Counted from the first letter of the stretch, positions 13,733-21,738 are shown. The stretch: 22,455 bases of DNA from Ruminococcus sp. UBA7158 (GCA_002491605.1 DKWG01000071.1:1-22455); one strand, 5' to 3'. Translations and numbers: made by a program. The notes: generated by a model not told the origin, from the letters alone.

Positions 13733-15364
13733 TTATTCAGCAGTATTTTCGCCCTCTGGCTCGTTTTCGGGCTTCTTTTTCTTAGAAGAAACAGCGATTA
13801 CAATAACAATCACAGCAACCAGCAGTACAGCTCCGGCGGCAATGGCAATGATTATCGGTGTGCTAAGACCTGCTGCCGGCTCATTCTTTGCCCCTACCTG
13901 CTTGACAAACGGGTTGACCTTCTTTTCAACTGCGGGTGCAACATATGTCGGGTCAGCGGCGGTGTCTAAGACATAGGTTGTGATGCTCTGAGCAGGGACG
14001 ATGTTTTCATTATCTGAATATGTAACATTGTCCAGCCAGTACTTATATCTGAACTTATTTTCGTTTCCTATAGTCTGATAGGTCTGAGTGCTCAGTATTT
14101 CTTTTCCGCCCAGGTCAAAGTCAAGATAATCCTCTTCCTTGGTGTTGTTGACTGCAACTATTACTATTCTTGACGAATCGGGGGACTTAAATGCAACAAC
14201 TGTCGACTTTGAGCCGTTTTCAACCTCTACTCTTTGGAAGCCGTTCTTTATAAACTTCGAGAAGTGCATCATGATATAGTGGTTGCCGACTCTCTTTATC
14301 TCGTCGTTTTCACCTGCTCCGCCGATTTCAATCAGGCAGTTGCCCATATCGGAAACCCAAACGCCGTTCCAATAAAGATATGCGTTTACATTTTCGTAGA
14401 TGAACTCATTAGCCATCTTCTCAGCGTGATTTATGTATTCGTTGAAATACCACTCTGTCTGCCAGAGCTTATACTTTCCCGAAAATCTCTTTCCTACGTC
14501 GGAATAGCTCTGAGGAGTGTTTGCGCTTCCGTAGAGGTGGTGAGCAATAGTGTCAAATGTCTCGGGGGCGTTCTCCTCGAGCGGGTCGACATACTTGCCG
14601 ATTACGTCAGCCCAGTCAGCCATTACCTCAGCGCCTGTTATATTCGGAGCATATTCGCCGAACGCCTCCTGAAATGCGTTGTAAACAGCTATATGCGCCT
14701 TCCAGTATGCGCAATGATACTCGTTTTCATCAGGACCGAAGTAGAATCCGGCTTCATCACGGGCATTGCCCTTTTCGTCGATGTGCAAGCCCTGAAGCTC
14801 TGTTTCATTTGAAATTGAGAAGTAATCAACCGGTATTCCTGCGTCGAAGAACAGCTTTATAGACTCAACGCAGAAGTCAGCAAGCTCGTCATACATATAC
14901 TCGCCGTTTTCATCCTTTGCAAGAGTATAGTAAGTGTGACCCTCGTTGTCAAGCTCAGTGAAGGCGACGAAAGGCAGGCTTCTGTTGTACTGACCCCAGC
15001 TGGTAACTAATACTATAGGGTCTATTCCTCTTGCGATAGCTGCGTCATACATTCCCTTGTATGCAGGATATCCGTCAAGCGCAACCTGATACTCTCCGTC
15101 GCTGGTTACACGGTTTAAGTCGCGGAATCGAAGAATATTAAATTCACAGTCGTTGAAAATCCAGTCGTAGCCTGTTTCCTTGTTGTTATTGGTGTAAAGC
15201 CAGTCGCTGTACCATGTGTATGAAGCTCCGAAGCCGTCTATAGTCTGATGTGTTGTGTTAAGATCGATCTTGACATTTGCATCGGCAAATACGCTTAAGC
15301 ACATACAGCTCAGTGCACAGCATACCGCTAAGACAACGGCAAATATTTTTGATATTTTTTTCAT
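13733..15364 (-). CDS. Secreted GH30-family glycoside hydrolase with C-terminal membrane anchor
   Basis: A 543-residue protein with a Sec signal peptide (about 1-27, ending CLSVFADA) and a TIM-barrel enzyme domain of GH30 (clan A). It opens with QTIDGFGAS, has the acid/base E187 in SISNETE and the nucleophile E304 in WQTEWYFN; the barrel is followed by the beta-rich domain usual for the family. Xylan is the likely substrate class, but other beta-linked glycans are possible. After a short linker (VAPAVEKKVNPF), residues of about 490-515 form a membrane helix followed by a basic KKKK and acidic tail, which would hold the enzyme on the outer face of the membrane without a sortase signal. ATG 15364 has GGAGG 6 bases upstream. 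It has its own promoter and terminator. Confidence 0.9.
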   Translation of the reverse strand: MKKISKIFAVVLAVCCALSCMCLSVFADANVKIDLNTTHQTIDGFGASYTWYSDWLYTNNNKETGYDWIFNDCEFNILRFRDLNRVTSDGEYQVALDGYPAYKGMYDAAIARGIDPIVLVTSWGQYNRSLPFVAFTELDNEGHTYYTLAKDENGEYMYDELADFCVESIKLFFDAGIPVDYFSISNETELQGLHIDEKGNARDEAGFYFGPDENEYHCAYWKAHIAVYNAFQEAFGEYAPNITGAEVMADWADVIGKYVDPLEENAPETFDTIAHHLYGSANTPQSYSDVGKRFSGKYKLWQTEWYFNEYINHAEKMANEFIYENVNAYLYWNGVWVSDMGNCLIEIGGAGENDEIKRVGNHYIMMHFSKFIKNGFQRVEVENGSKSTVVAFKSPDSSRIVIVAVNNTKEEDYLDFDLGGKEILSTQTYQTIGNENKFRYKYWLDNVTYSDNENIVPAQSITTYVLDTAADPTYVAPAVEKKVNPFVKQVGAKNEPAAGLSTPIIIAIAAGAVLLVAVIVIVIAVSSKKKKPENEPEGENTAE

Positions 15365-15397
15365 TTTGTACCTCCGATTAAGAGCATTTTCAATACA

Positions 15398-15426
15398 ATT
15401 TTACAACGAAATCTGCACGTTGTCAA
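15398..15426 (-). promoter_or_regulatory. Promoter of the GH30 gene
   Basis: TTGACA (15426-15421), 17-base spacer, TAAAAT (15403-15398) on the minus strand. The leader to the ATG at 15364 is short. The stretch 15427-15519 between it and the tRNA terminator shows nothing else. Confidence 0.8.
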
Positions 15427-15519
15427 TTGCATAACAAAAGGCAAAGATTGATATATACTATTATTTTATTAACGCAACGCCGCTGCCGCAAAATTCCGAA
15501 ATGATTTAAGCAATAAACA

Positions 15520-15551
15520 AACCAACGAGCTTCCTAAGAAAATCGTTGGTT
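15520..15551. terminator. Terminator next to tRNA-Leu
   Basis: AACCAACGA and TCGTTGGTT form a 9-bp stem just beyond the tRNA 3' end. On the minus strand it is followed by TGTTTATT, fitting the end of the tRNA transcript; on the plus strand a run of six T residues overlaps the stem end. Confidence 0.75.
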
Positions 15552-15554
15552 TTT

Positions 15555-15641
15555 TGGTGCCGGTGACCGGGGTCGAACCGGTACGGTATCTCTACCGCTG
15601 GATTTTGAGTCCAGTACGTCTGCCAATTCCATCACACCGGC
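15555..15641 (-). tRNA. tRNA-Leu (anticodon CAA, reads UUG), CCA encoded
   Basis: The acceptor stem GCCGGUG/CACCGGC, anticodon stem CUGGA/UCCAG with loop CUCAAAA, a long variable arm (CGGUA/UACCG) typical of leucine tRNA, and the T arm ACCGG-UUCGACC-CCGGU can all be drawn. CCA is present in the DNA at the 3' end. The anticodon CAA is centred in the seven-base loop. Confidence 0.96.
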
Positions 15642-15663
15642 ACATATTAACTTTAGCTTTGTA

Positions 15664-15692
15664 AGTATATCAAATAATTTTGAATATGTCAA
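15664..15692 (-). promoter_or_regulatory. Promoter of tRNA-Leu
   Basis: TTGACA (15692-15687), 17-base spacer, TATACT (15669-15664) on the minus strand, about 23 bases ahead of the mature tRNA 5' end. Confidence 0.85.
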
Positions 15693-15724
15693 TACCCAAT
15701 TTATAAGTTTTTGATTATTCAGTG

Positions 15725-15778
15725 AAAAAAACGCCATCAGGGTCAAGTTCGCCGCCATCACATACGGCGGACTTGACC
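15725..15778 (-). terminator. Probable terminator of the glutamate synthase-purFC operon
   Basis: On the minus strand GGTCAAGT(C)CGCCG pairs with CGGCG(A)ACTTGACC, and seven T residues occur 9 bases beyond the stem. The gap between stem and T tract is longer than usual, so efficiency is uncertain. It lies 30 bases after the purC stop. Confidence 0.7.
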
Positions 15779-15807
15779 TAACACTTTATACCTTTTTCAG
15801 CGCAAAA

Positions 15808-16512
15808 TCAATTTAATACCGACTTAAGCCTTGCCAAAACATCCCTGTAGCCGTCTAAGACATTGCCTAAATCACGTCTGAACCTGTCCTTATCCATCTT
15901 CTTATCAGTTTGGGCGTCCCAAAGGCGGCAGGAGTCAGGTGATATTTCATCGCAGAGGATAATTTCGCCGTCTGCCCTGCCGAACTCGAGCTTGAAGTCT
16001 ATCAGGCGTATTCCTGCCTTTTTAAACAGCTCTGTCATAAGCTCGTCAATTCTTAGTGCCATCGACTTAAGCGTTTCGAGCTCCTCTTTAGTAGATATGC
16101 CAAGAGCAGTTATCTGAGAATCGTTTATCATCGGGTCGCCGAGCTCATCGCTCTTGTAGCTGAATTCAACGACTGTATTCTTAAGCGGTGTGCCCTCGGG
16201 GACACCGTATTTAGCCGAAAAGCCTCCTGCGGCGACATTTCTTACAACAACCTCAACCATAACAATTTCAGCCGACTTAGCTAAAACAGCAGTGTCGTCA
16301 ATTACCTTAATGAGATGAGTTTTTACTCCGTTTTTTGCAAGGTAATCAAAAATAAGATTGGATATTTCGGCGTTGAGCCTGCCCTTGCCTGGTAAATCCT
16401 CCTTTTTCGCCCCGTTGCCAGCCGTGGCGGTGTCCTTGTATTTGATGATACAAGTGCCGTCCTCCTCGCCTGCGTAGACAATTTTTGATTTTCCCTCGTA
16501 AAGCATTTTCAT
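15808..16512 (-). CDS. purC: Phosphoribosylaminoimidazole-succinocarboxamide (SAICAR) synthase
   Basis: Joins aspartate to CAIR with ATP to make SAICAR in de novo purine synthesis. The 234-residue length is typical of the short bacterial form. Signature stretches are YEGKSKIVY near the start, LIDFKLEFGR (about 169-178) and LCDEISPDSCRLWD (about 185-198). ATG 16512 has AAAGGA 10 bases upstream. It follows purF with a 21-base gap and is the last gene of the operon that begins with glutamate synthase, so it should share the nitrogen-type leader control at 21403-21468. Confidence 0.98.
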   Translation of the reverse strand: MKMLYEGKSKIVYAGEEDGTCIIKYKDTATAGNGAKKEDLPGKGRLNAEISNLIFDYLAKNGVKTHLIKVIDDTAVLAKSAEIVMVEVVVRNVAAGGFSAKYGVPEGTPLKNTVVEFSYKSDELGDPMINDSQITALGISTKEELETLKSMALRIDELMTELFKKAGIRLIDFKLEFGRADGEIILCDEISPDSCRLWDAQTDKKMDKDRFRRDLGNVLDGYRDVLARLKSVLN

Positions 16513-16533
16513 GATGAGTACATCCTTTCGACA

Positions 16534-17973
16534 TTAATTTTTATCTTCATTTTTATATTTTTCCGAAAGCTTAGCTTCAAATCTTGATTTAGATATATTT
16601 TCAGGTACAGCCGTTGGGTATTCACCGCTGAAGCACGCCTTGCAGCAGCTGCCGCCGGCAATAGTCTCGACGTCCTCTACCGGTAAAAATCCCAAGCTGT
16701 CAACGCCGATGATTTTTGCAATTTCCGAGACGGAATGCTTACAGGCTATGAGATTTTCTCTTGAGTCAATATCCGTTCCGTAATAGCACGGATTCAAAAA
16801 CGGCGGCGACGAAATTCTCATATGCACCTCGGACGCCCCTGCCTCACGCAGCAGGCTGACAATCTTTTGACTCGTAGTTCCCCTGACTATCGAGTCGTCA
16901 ATCAAAACAACTCTTTTGCCCTTCACCGCCTCAACAATTGGGCTGAGCTTAATTCTGACCTGGTCGCTGCGCTCATTCTGCGTGGGCTGGATGAATGTTC
17001 TGCCTATGTATTTATTTTTAATGAATCCGATACCGTACGGAATTTTTGATTTAAGTGAATACCCCAAAGCGGCGTCCAAACCGGAATCAGGAACTCCGAC
17101 AACTATATCTGCGTCGACCGGATATTTTTCAGCGAGCAGCTCACCGGCCTTTTGCCTTGCAAAGTGAACCGACACTCCGTCAATACACGAATCGGGTCTG
17201 GCAAAGTAAATATATTCAAACGCACATATTGATTTGGGCTTTTTATTGCAGTGCTCCCTGTCGGAACGCATACCGTTTTTATCAATTGTGAGTATCTCGC
17301 CCGGCTCAATGTCGCGGACAAATTCAGCTCCCACCGCTGCAAGAGCTGCGCTCTCCGATGCAACAACAATGCTGTCATCCTTCATCCGTCCGAGGCACAA
17401 AGGGCGAAAGCCGTGTGGGTCCCTGACTGCTATGAGCTTTGTTGAGCTCATCATAACCAGCGAATACGCCCCTTCAAGCCGATACATTGCGTTCTTAACG
17501 GCAGTCTCTATTGACGGCGATTTCAGCCTTTCCTGCGTCACTATATAAGCGATTATTTCCGTATCGGAGGTCGAGTGAAAGATAGCTCCCGAAAGCTCAA
17601 GCTTGCTTCTCAATTGATATGAATTTGAGATGTTGCCGTTGTGAGCAAGGGCAAGCTTTCCCTTTTGATGGTTGACCTCTATCGGCTGGACATTTGCTCT
17701 GCTGTTAGTTCCTGTCGTTCCGTATCTGACGTGTCCCACCGCTATATTTCCGTTTGGAAACTTTGCAAGGACGTCTTTTGCAAACACCTCTCCGACAAGC
17801 CCTGTATCCTTATGAGATATAAACGCTCCGTCGTCATTGACAACTATTCCTGCGCTCTCCTGACCTCTGTGCTGCAAAGCATATAGCCCATAGTAAACCG
17901 TTTTGGCAATATCACTCGGCTCTTTTGCATATATTCCGAAAACGCCGCACTCCTCATGAAGCTTTTCGCTCAT
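16534..17973 (-). CDS. purF: Amidophosphoribosyltransferase
   Basis: First committed enzyme of purine synthesis: glutamine plus PRPP gives phosphoribosylamine. The 479-residue protein belongs to the Bacillus-type class with a cleaved propeptide (residues 1-8) that exposes the catalytic Cys9 in ECGVFG. The glutaminase half shows GHVRYGTTG and AHNGNISN; the PRPP loop VVLIDDSIVRGTTS is at 355-368. C250, C396, C444 and C447 match the four cluster ligands of the Bacillus subtilis enzyme, predicting an oxygen-sensitive [4Fe-4S] cluster. ATG 17973 has GAGG about 5 bases upstream. It starts 18 bases after the glutamate synthase GXGXG gene on the same strand, so it is co-transcribed with glutamate synthase. 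Confidence 0.98.
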   Translation of the reverse strand: MSEKLHEECGVFGIYAKEPSDIAKTVYYGLYALQHRGQESAGIVVNDDGAFISHKDTGLVGEVFAKDVLAKFPNGNIAVGHVRYGTTGTNSRANVQPIEVNHQKGKLALAHNGNISNSYQLRSKLELSGAIFHSTSDTEIIAYIVTQERLKSPSIETAVKNAMYRLEGAYSLVMMSSTKLIAVRDPHGFRPLCLGRMKDDSIVVASESAALAAVGAEFVRDIEPGEILTIDKNGMRSDREHCNKKPKSICAFEYIYFARPDSCIDGVSVHFARQKAGELLAEKYPVDADIVVGVPDSGLDAALGYSLKSKIPYGIGFIKNKYIGRTFIQPTQNERSDQVRIKLSPIVEAVKGKRVVLIDDSIVRGTTSQKIVSLLREAGASEVHMRISSPPFLNPCYYGTDIDSRENLIACKHSVSEIAKIIGVDSLGFLPVEDVETIAGGSCCKACFSGEYPTAVPENISKSRFEAKLSEKYKNEDKN

Positions 17974-17991
17974 TTAAACCTCACCTCTTGA

Positions 17992-18711
17992 TCAGTTTGC
18001 AACATACATCTGCTTATAGGGATTTTTAGTGTCAGGCACGACAACAGTGTAGCTGTCGTTTAAAAGCTTACTTTCATCTGCGCCGAAAAGTAAGCAGTAT
18101 CTTTTAATAAGCGGCGTAATCTGTGCCATATCCTCATCCGAGGCTGTGCGCTTGTTTGTCTGAGACGGAAACTTTATCCCATCGGCGTTTCCCCTCAAAA
18201 TAAGCTTGCCGCCGTGCATACCTGTACCGGGAAAGTTTCCGACTATGGGCTTACTGTCATCGTTAAGCCCAAGAACCAGTATTATTCCCCCCGCCTGATA
18301 CTCGCCTAAAAAGCTGCCAGTTCTTCCGCCGACAACTATTGCAGGCTTTTTGTCCTTATATTCCTTCATATGAACGCCGACTCTGTAGCCGGAGTTGCCC
18401 TTTATGTATATAGCTCCGCCTCGCATGGCATATCCTACGGCGTCTCCGATGTCACCGTATACAGCTATTTCACCGTCGTTCATAGTGTCGCCGACAGCAT
18501 CCTGAGCGTTGCCGTTTACCTTGATGTGCGCACCGTTTAAATACGCGCCTAAGGCGTTGCCGGGTATACCGTCTATTGATATATTCCTCTCGCCGAGCCC
18601 TGCGGCTATAAACCGCTGACCTATACATCCACTTATTGTCGCATCGCCGACGGATGCTGCGAGCTTTTCGTTTATCCTTTTATAGTCTAAACCGCTTGCA
18701 TCGATTATCAT
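17992..18711 (-). CDS. Glutamate synthase GXGXG-domain polypeptide
   Basis: A 239-residue stand-alone version of the C-terminal domain of the glutamate synthase large subunit. Repeated GxxxGxxxxGG units (NALGAYLNGAHIKVNGNAQD, DAVGDTMNDGEIAVYGDIGD, DAVGYAMRGGAIYIKGNSG, GSFLGEYQAGG, GTGMHGGKLILRGN) form the right-handed beta-helix that packs against the synthase domain. It has no catalytic residues of its own and presumably assembles with the two polypeptides encoded just upstream, as in archaeal-type split enzymes. The gap to the upstream gene is 23 bases. ATG 18711 is used; TGG and AAAG patches precede it but no strong SD is obvious. Confidence 0.93.
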   Translation of the reverse strand: MIIDASGLDYKRINEKLAASVGDATISGCIGQRFIAAGLGERNISIDGIPGNALGAYLNGAHIKVNGNAQDAVGDTMNDGEIAVYGDIGDAVGYAMRGGAIYIKGNSGYRVGVHMKEYKDKKPAIVVGGRTGSFLGEYQAGGIILVLGLNDDSKPIVGNFPGTGMHGGKLILRGNADGIKFPSQTNKRTASDEDMAQITPLIKRYCLLFGADESKLLNDSYTVVVPDTKNPYKQMYVAN

Positions 18712-18734
18712 ATCAAAACCACCAATCTTTATAG

Positions 18735-20240
18735 CTATTCGCCGGCATGGGATATTCCCAATATGTCAAGCTCTTTTTGGGTCAAGCCTATTCCCCTGAG
18801 CATAAGGCGGTTTCCTCTTAAGGCTTCAATCGAGTTTATGCCCATGCCGCCCATAAGCTCTTTGATCTCATGCCTCCATGCAGTCAGGAGATTGACAAGC
18901 CGCCTTGCGCCCTCGTCAGGATTCAAACGCTTGACCAGCTCGGGGCGCTGAGTTGCAATTCCCCAGCTGCACTTGCCCGACTGACAGGTTCTGCAAAGGT
19001 GACAGCCCATAGCTAAAAGCGCCGCTGTTGCAATGTAGCAGGCGTCTGCACCGAGGGCAACGGCTTTAACAACGTCAGCAGACGAGCGTATGCTTCCGCC
19101 AACCACGATGGACACGTTGTCTCTTATTCCTTCGTCACGAAGCCTTGTATCAACTGCGGCAAGGGCTAACTCAATAGGTATGCCGACATTATCTCGTATT
19201 CTCGTGGGCGCTGCGCCCGTTCCGCCCCTGAAGCCGTCGATGGCAATAATATCAGCGCCGCTTCTTGCAATTCCGCTGGCAATCGCCGCAATGTTATGAA
19301 CAGCGGCAACCTTGACGATTATCGGCTTTTTATAATGAGTGGCCTCCTTTAAAGAGTAAACCATCTGCCTTAAGTCCTCGATTGAATATATATCGTGATG
19401 AGGAGCAGGAGAAATAGCGTCCGAGCCTTCCGGGATCATTCTTGTCCTTGATACATCCCCGACGATTTTAGCCCCGGGAAGATGTCCGCCGATTCCGGGC
19501 TTTGCGCCCTGACCCATTTTAAGCTCTACCGCCGCACCTGCATTTAGATAATCCTCATGAACACCGAAGCGTCCTGACGCAACCTGAACTATTGTATTTT
19601 CACCGTAGCAGTAAAAATCCTCGTGAAGACCGCCCTCACCCGTGTTATAGTATATTCCAAGCTCCTTCGCCGCCCTTGCCAAGCTTTCATGTGCGTTGTA
19701 GCTTATAGAGCCGTAGCTCATGGCAGAAAACATAACCGGCATTGAAAGCTCAAGCTGAGCCTCAAGCTCTGTCTTTATCCTTCCGTCCTCGTCTCTTTCA
19801 ATCGACGTCGGCTTCTTACCCAAGAAAACTCTCGTCTCCATCGGCTCTCTTAACGGGTCTATCGACGGATTTGTAACCTGAGATGCGTTTATAAGCATCT
19901 TGTCCCAATAAACGGGATATTCATTTGGGTTGCCCATCGAAGAAAGCAAAACGCCGCCTGTCGCCGACTGCTTGTATATTTCCTTGATAGTTTGGGCACT
20001 CCAGTTGGCGTTGTCCTTAAAACAGCAGTCGTTTTTGACGATTTTTAAAGCGTGTGTAGGGCAAAACGAAACACACCTCTGACAGTTTACACACTTTGAC
20101 TCATCGGCAAGCATAGTCTTTAAATCAGCGTCAAAGCTATGTACCTCGCAGGCGCACTGGCTGACACATATTTTGCAGTTTATGCACCTTTTATAATCCC
20201 TCTCAACTAAAAATTCGGGATACAAATAATCTATAGACAT
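18735..20240 (-). CDS. Glutamate synthase FMN/iron-sulfur central polypeptide with N-terminal ferredoxin domain
   Basis: About 501 residues. The N-terminus has two [4Fe-4S] ferredoxin motifs (C19, C22, C25, C29 and C50, C53, C56, C60). The rest is the FMN-binding synthase domain where 2-oxoglutarate and ammonia become glutamate: KPGIGGHLPGAKI, SPAPHHDIYSIEDL, IDGFRGGTGAAPT, VGGSIRSSADV and the [3Fe-4S]-type cysteine cluster in CHLCRTCQSGKCSWGIATQ. The built-in ferredoxin suggests reduction by ferredoxin or a separate flavoprotein; no gltD-like NADPH subunit is present in the window. The true start is the ATG at 20240, whose A overlaps the TGA of the upstream gene, with AAGGAGGG about 9 bases before it, so the two are translationally coupled. 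Confidence 0.95.
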   Translation of the reverse strand: MSIDYLYPEFLVERDYKRCINCKICVSQCACEVHSFDADLKTMLADESKCVNCQRCVSFCPTHALKIVKNDCCFKDNANWSAQTIKEIYKQSATGGVLLSSMGNPNEYPVYWDKMLINASQVTNPSIDPLREPMETRVFLGKKPTSIERDEDGRIKTELEAQLELSMPVMFSAMSYGSISYNAHESLARAAKELGIYYNTGEGGLHEDFYCYGENTIVQVASGRFGVHEDYLNAGAAVELKMGQGAKPGIGGHLPGAKIVGDVSRTRMIPEGSDAISPAPHHDIYSIEDLRQMVYSLKEATHYKKPIIVKVAAVHNIAAIASGIARSGADIIAIDGFRGGTGAAPTRIRDNVGIPIELALAAVDTRLRDEGIRDNVSIVVGGSIRSSADVVKAVALGADACYIATAALLAMGCHLCRTCQSGKCSWGIATQRPELVKRLNPDEGARRLVNLLTAWRHEIKELMGGMGINSIEALRGNRLMLRGIGLTQKELDILGISHAGE

Positions 20241-21337
20241 CAATACCTGCCCTCCTTTACCTTGACAATAACCGGCTCTCCTCCGGCAGGATAGTAAATC
20301 CTTCCGGCGGCGGACTCCATCGCCCTTATCGCCGCTTCTTCGCTGGCGATATAAACCATGTCATCCTTCTCGGCGACAACCATTGACCTCAGCTTCAGCC
20401 TGTCGTTGAGAGCCATAAGTCCGCCGTTGAAGCCTAAAACTATTGAAAAAGGACCTGTTATCAAAAGACTCGGGAAAGTTTTTCTAAGATATGTAAGCTC
20501 TGCTTTGACTTTAGGTTCCTTGGAATCGATAGTACTCCAAAACGGAGCAGCTATGACGGAAGCCAGCTCGCCAAGAGTCAGTCCCTTGCGGCGAAGAAGG
20601 TAATCTGCAATATAGGTTATAACCTCGGTGTCTGTCTGCAAGCTGCATTTGTAGCCGTACATCTCAATGCAGCGGCGGTTGGCATCGTATGATGATATCT
20701 CACCGTTGTGAACTATTGTGTAGTCTAAAAGCCCGAATGGATGCGCACCGCCCCACCAGCCCGGGGTGTTTGTCGGGTAGCGTCCGTGAGCGGTCCACAT
20801 ATACCCTTGATATTCTTCCAAACGGTAAAACCTTCCGACGTCCTCAGGGTATCCGACAGCCTTAAAAGCCCCCATATTCTTTCCGCTTGAAAATACATAT
20901 GCCCCGCTCAGGTTTGTATTTATGTCCATAACCGTTCTGACAACATATTCGTCCTCATCCAGCTGTAATCTTGACAAGACCGACTTAAACGGCGACACAA
21001 AGTATCTTCTTATAATGGGAACGTCCTTAATTTCTGGAATCTTTCTTATAGGAATAAATTCATCCCTGACGATTTCAAAGCTTTTGCTGAGCAGGCTCTC
21101 ACATTCCGAGCGAGCGTTGTCGTTGTCGAAAAATATGTGAAACGCATACTGCTCCTTGTATTCAGGATAAATTCCGTATGCGGCAAAGCCGCCGCCCAAG
21201 CCGTTTGAACGGTCGTGCATACACGGCATACTCCTTATTATTCTCTCACCGCTGAATCTTTCACCGTCTCTTGAAACGGCTGCAGCAATGGCGCAGCCCG
21301 AGGGTATACGCACCTGTCCTTCAATTTTCATACTCAA
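20240..21337 (-). CDS. Glutamate synthase glutaminase (class II amidotransferase) polypeptide
   Basis: A 365-residue stand-alone version of the N-terminal glutamine amidotransferase domain of glutamate synthase, releasing ammonia for the synthase polypeptide. Class II features are HGRYPTNTPGWWGGAHPF (from 184) and HNGEISSY (from 210). The candidate nucleophile is C15 in PSGCAIAA; the class needs an N-terminal Cys, so residues before it would be removed. Start choice: TTG at 21337 has GGGG 8 bases upstream, while ATG at 21331 is 14 bases away; the TTG is kept but the ATG is possible. A three-codon reading frame (ATG GAC TTT TGA) overlaps the start region. First gene of the operon behind the leader at 21403-21468. 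Confidence 0.93.
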   Translation of the reverse strand: MSMKIEGQVRIPSGCAIAAAVSRDGERFSGERIIRSMPCMHDRSNGLGGGFAAYGIYPEYKEQYAFHIFFDNDNARSECESLLSKSFEIVRDEFIPIRKIPEIKDVPIIRRYFVSPFKSVLSRLQLDEDEYVVRTVMDINTNLSGAYVFSSGKNMGAFKAVGYPEDVGRFYRLEEYQGYMWTAHGRYPTNTPGWWGGAHPFGLLDYTIVHNGEISSYDANRRCIEMYGYKCSLQTDTEVITYIADYLLRRKGLTLGELASVIAAPFWSTIDSKEPKVKAELTYLRKTFPSLLITGPFSIVLGFNGGLMALNDRLKLRSMVVAEKDDMVYIASEEAAIRAMESAAGRIYYPAGGEPVIVKVKEGRY

Positions 21338-21368
21338 AAGTCCATCCCCTTCTTCTGCGATATCAAGC

Positions 21369-21396
21369 CGCAGACAGTAATCTGCGATTTAATCGC
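21369..21396 (-). promoter_or_regulatory. Two overlapping small hairpins in the glutamate synthase leader
   Basis: On the minus strand GCGAT/ATCGC (3-base loop) and CGCAGA/TCTGCG (6-base loop) share three bases, so only one can form at a time. They lie between the leader terminator and the ribosome-binding site. No known family recognised. Confidence 0.4.
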
Positions 21397-21402
21397 AAAA
21401 AT

Positions 21403-21462
21403 AAAAAAACAAAGGCGTTCGATTTACACTATGGTTTTACCATATGTAAATGAACGCCTTTG
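21403..21462 (-). terminator. Leader terminator (attenuator) of the glutamate synthase-purFC operon
   Basis: On the minus strand CAAAGGCGTTC pairs with GAACGCCTTTG; the stem continues through ATTTACA/TGTAAAT and TATGGT/ACCATA around an AAA loop, with small bulges, and seven T residues follow. It lies between promoter and first gene, so read-through must be regulated or the operon would be off. Its 5' arm contains the hexaloop of the hairpin at 21449-21468. Confidence 0.9.
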
Positions 21463-21468
21463 CTCATC
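21449..21468 (-). promoter_or_regulatory. Hexaloop antiterminator-like hairpin (copy C), candidate ANTAR-type site
   Basis: On the minus strand GAUGAGC pairs with GUUCAUU (7 bp including G-U pairs) around hexaloop AAAGGC, beginning about 2 bases after the predicted start of transcription. A at loop position 1 and G at position 4 match the rule for ANTAR-protein RNA targets. It cannot coexist with the terminator at 21403-21462. Same core as the two copies in the glnN leader. Confidence 0.65.
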
Positions 21469-21476
21469 GATTTTTA

Positions 21477-21505
21477 ATTTTATCACAACAGCAAATTCTT
21501 GTCAA
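21477..21505 (-). promoter_or_regulatory. Promoter of the glutamate synthase-purFC operon
   Basis: TTGACA (21505-21500), 17-base spacer, TAAAAT (21482-21477) on the minus strand. Expected start is about 21470. The stretch 21506-21684 between this and the divergent glnN promoter is AT-rich and shows only a short AGACTGT/ACAGTCT inverted repeat (21571-21614). Confidence 0.85.
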
Positions 21506-21684
21506 CAGAAAAAATACTATGAATTTTGAAACTTCGATCGATAAGGTTTATGTATTTTGACTAACAAAGACTGTGAAAACAGTAAAAAATATGAATCAAA
21601 CAGTCTCCACAGGTCAAAACCACCCGAAGTTTTTGCGCCGCAGCCCTCACATTTAGCAATTATTATCAAAAATAAATTTCCCAC

Positions 21685-21712
21685 TTGACAAATCAAAAGC
21701 TAAGCGTATAAT
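21685..21712 (+). promoter_or_regulatory. Promoter of glnN
   Basis: TTGACA (21685-21690), 16-base spacer, TATAAT (21707-21712). The start would be at about 21719-21720, immediately before hairpin copy A. Confidence 0.85.
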
Positions 21713-21720
21713 AAGTTGCA

Positions 21721-21738
21721 TAAGGCAAAGGCGTCTTG
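21721..21738 (+). promoter_or_regulatory. Hexaloop antiterminator-like hairpin (copy A) in the glnN leader
   Basis: UAAGGC pairs with GUCUUG (6 bp with two G-U pairs) around hexaloop AAAGGC. It begins at the predicted 5' end of the RNA and its loop and 3' arm are the 5' arm of terminator A (21728-21768), so the two structures exclude each other. Loop positions 1 (A) and 4 (G) fit ANTAR targets. Confidence 0.65.

Noticed and set aside
15534..15761. 75-codon minus-strand frame across the tRNA
   Set aside because: It reads through the tRNA-Leu gene and its terminator, so it is not a protein gene.
21571..21614. Inverted repeat AGACTGT/ACAGTCT between the divergent nitrogen promoters as an operator
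   Set aside because: Seven-base arms in AT-rich sequence, far from both -35 boxes and present once; not enough to call a site.
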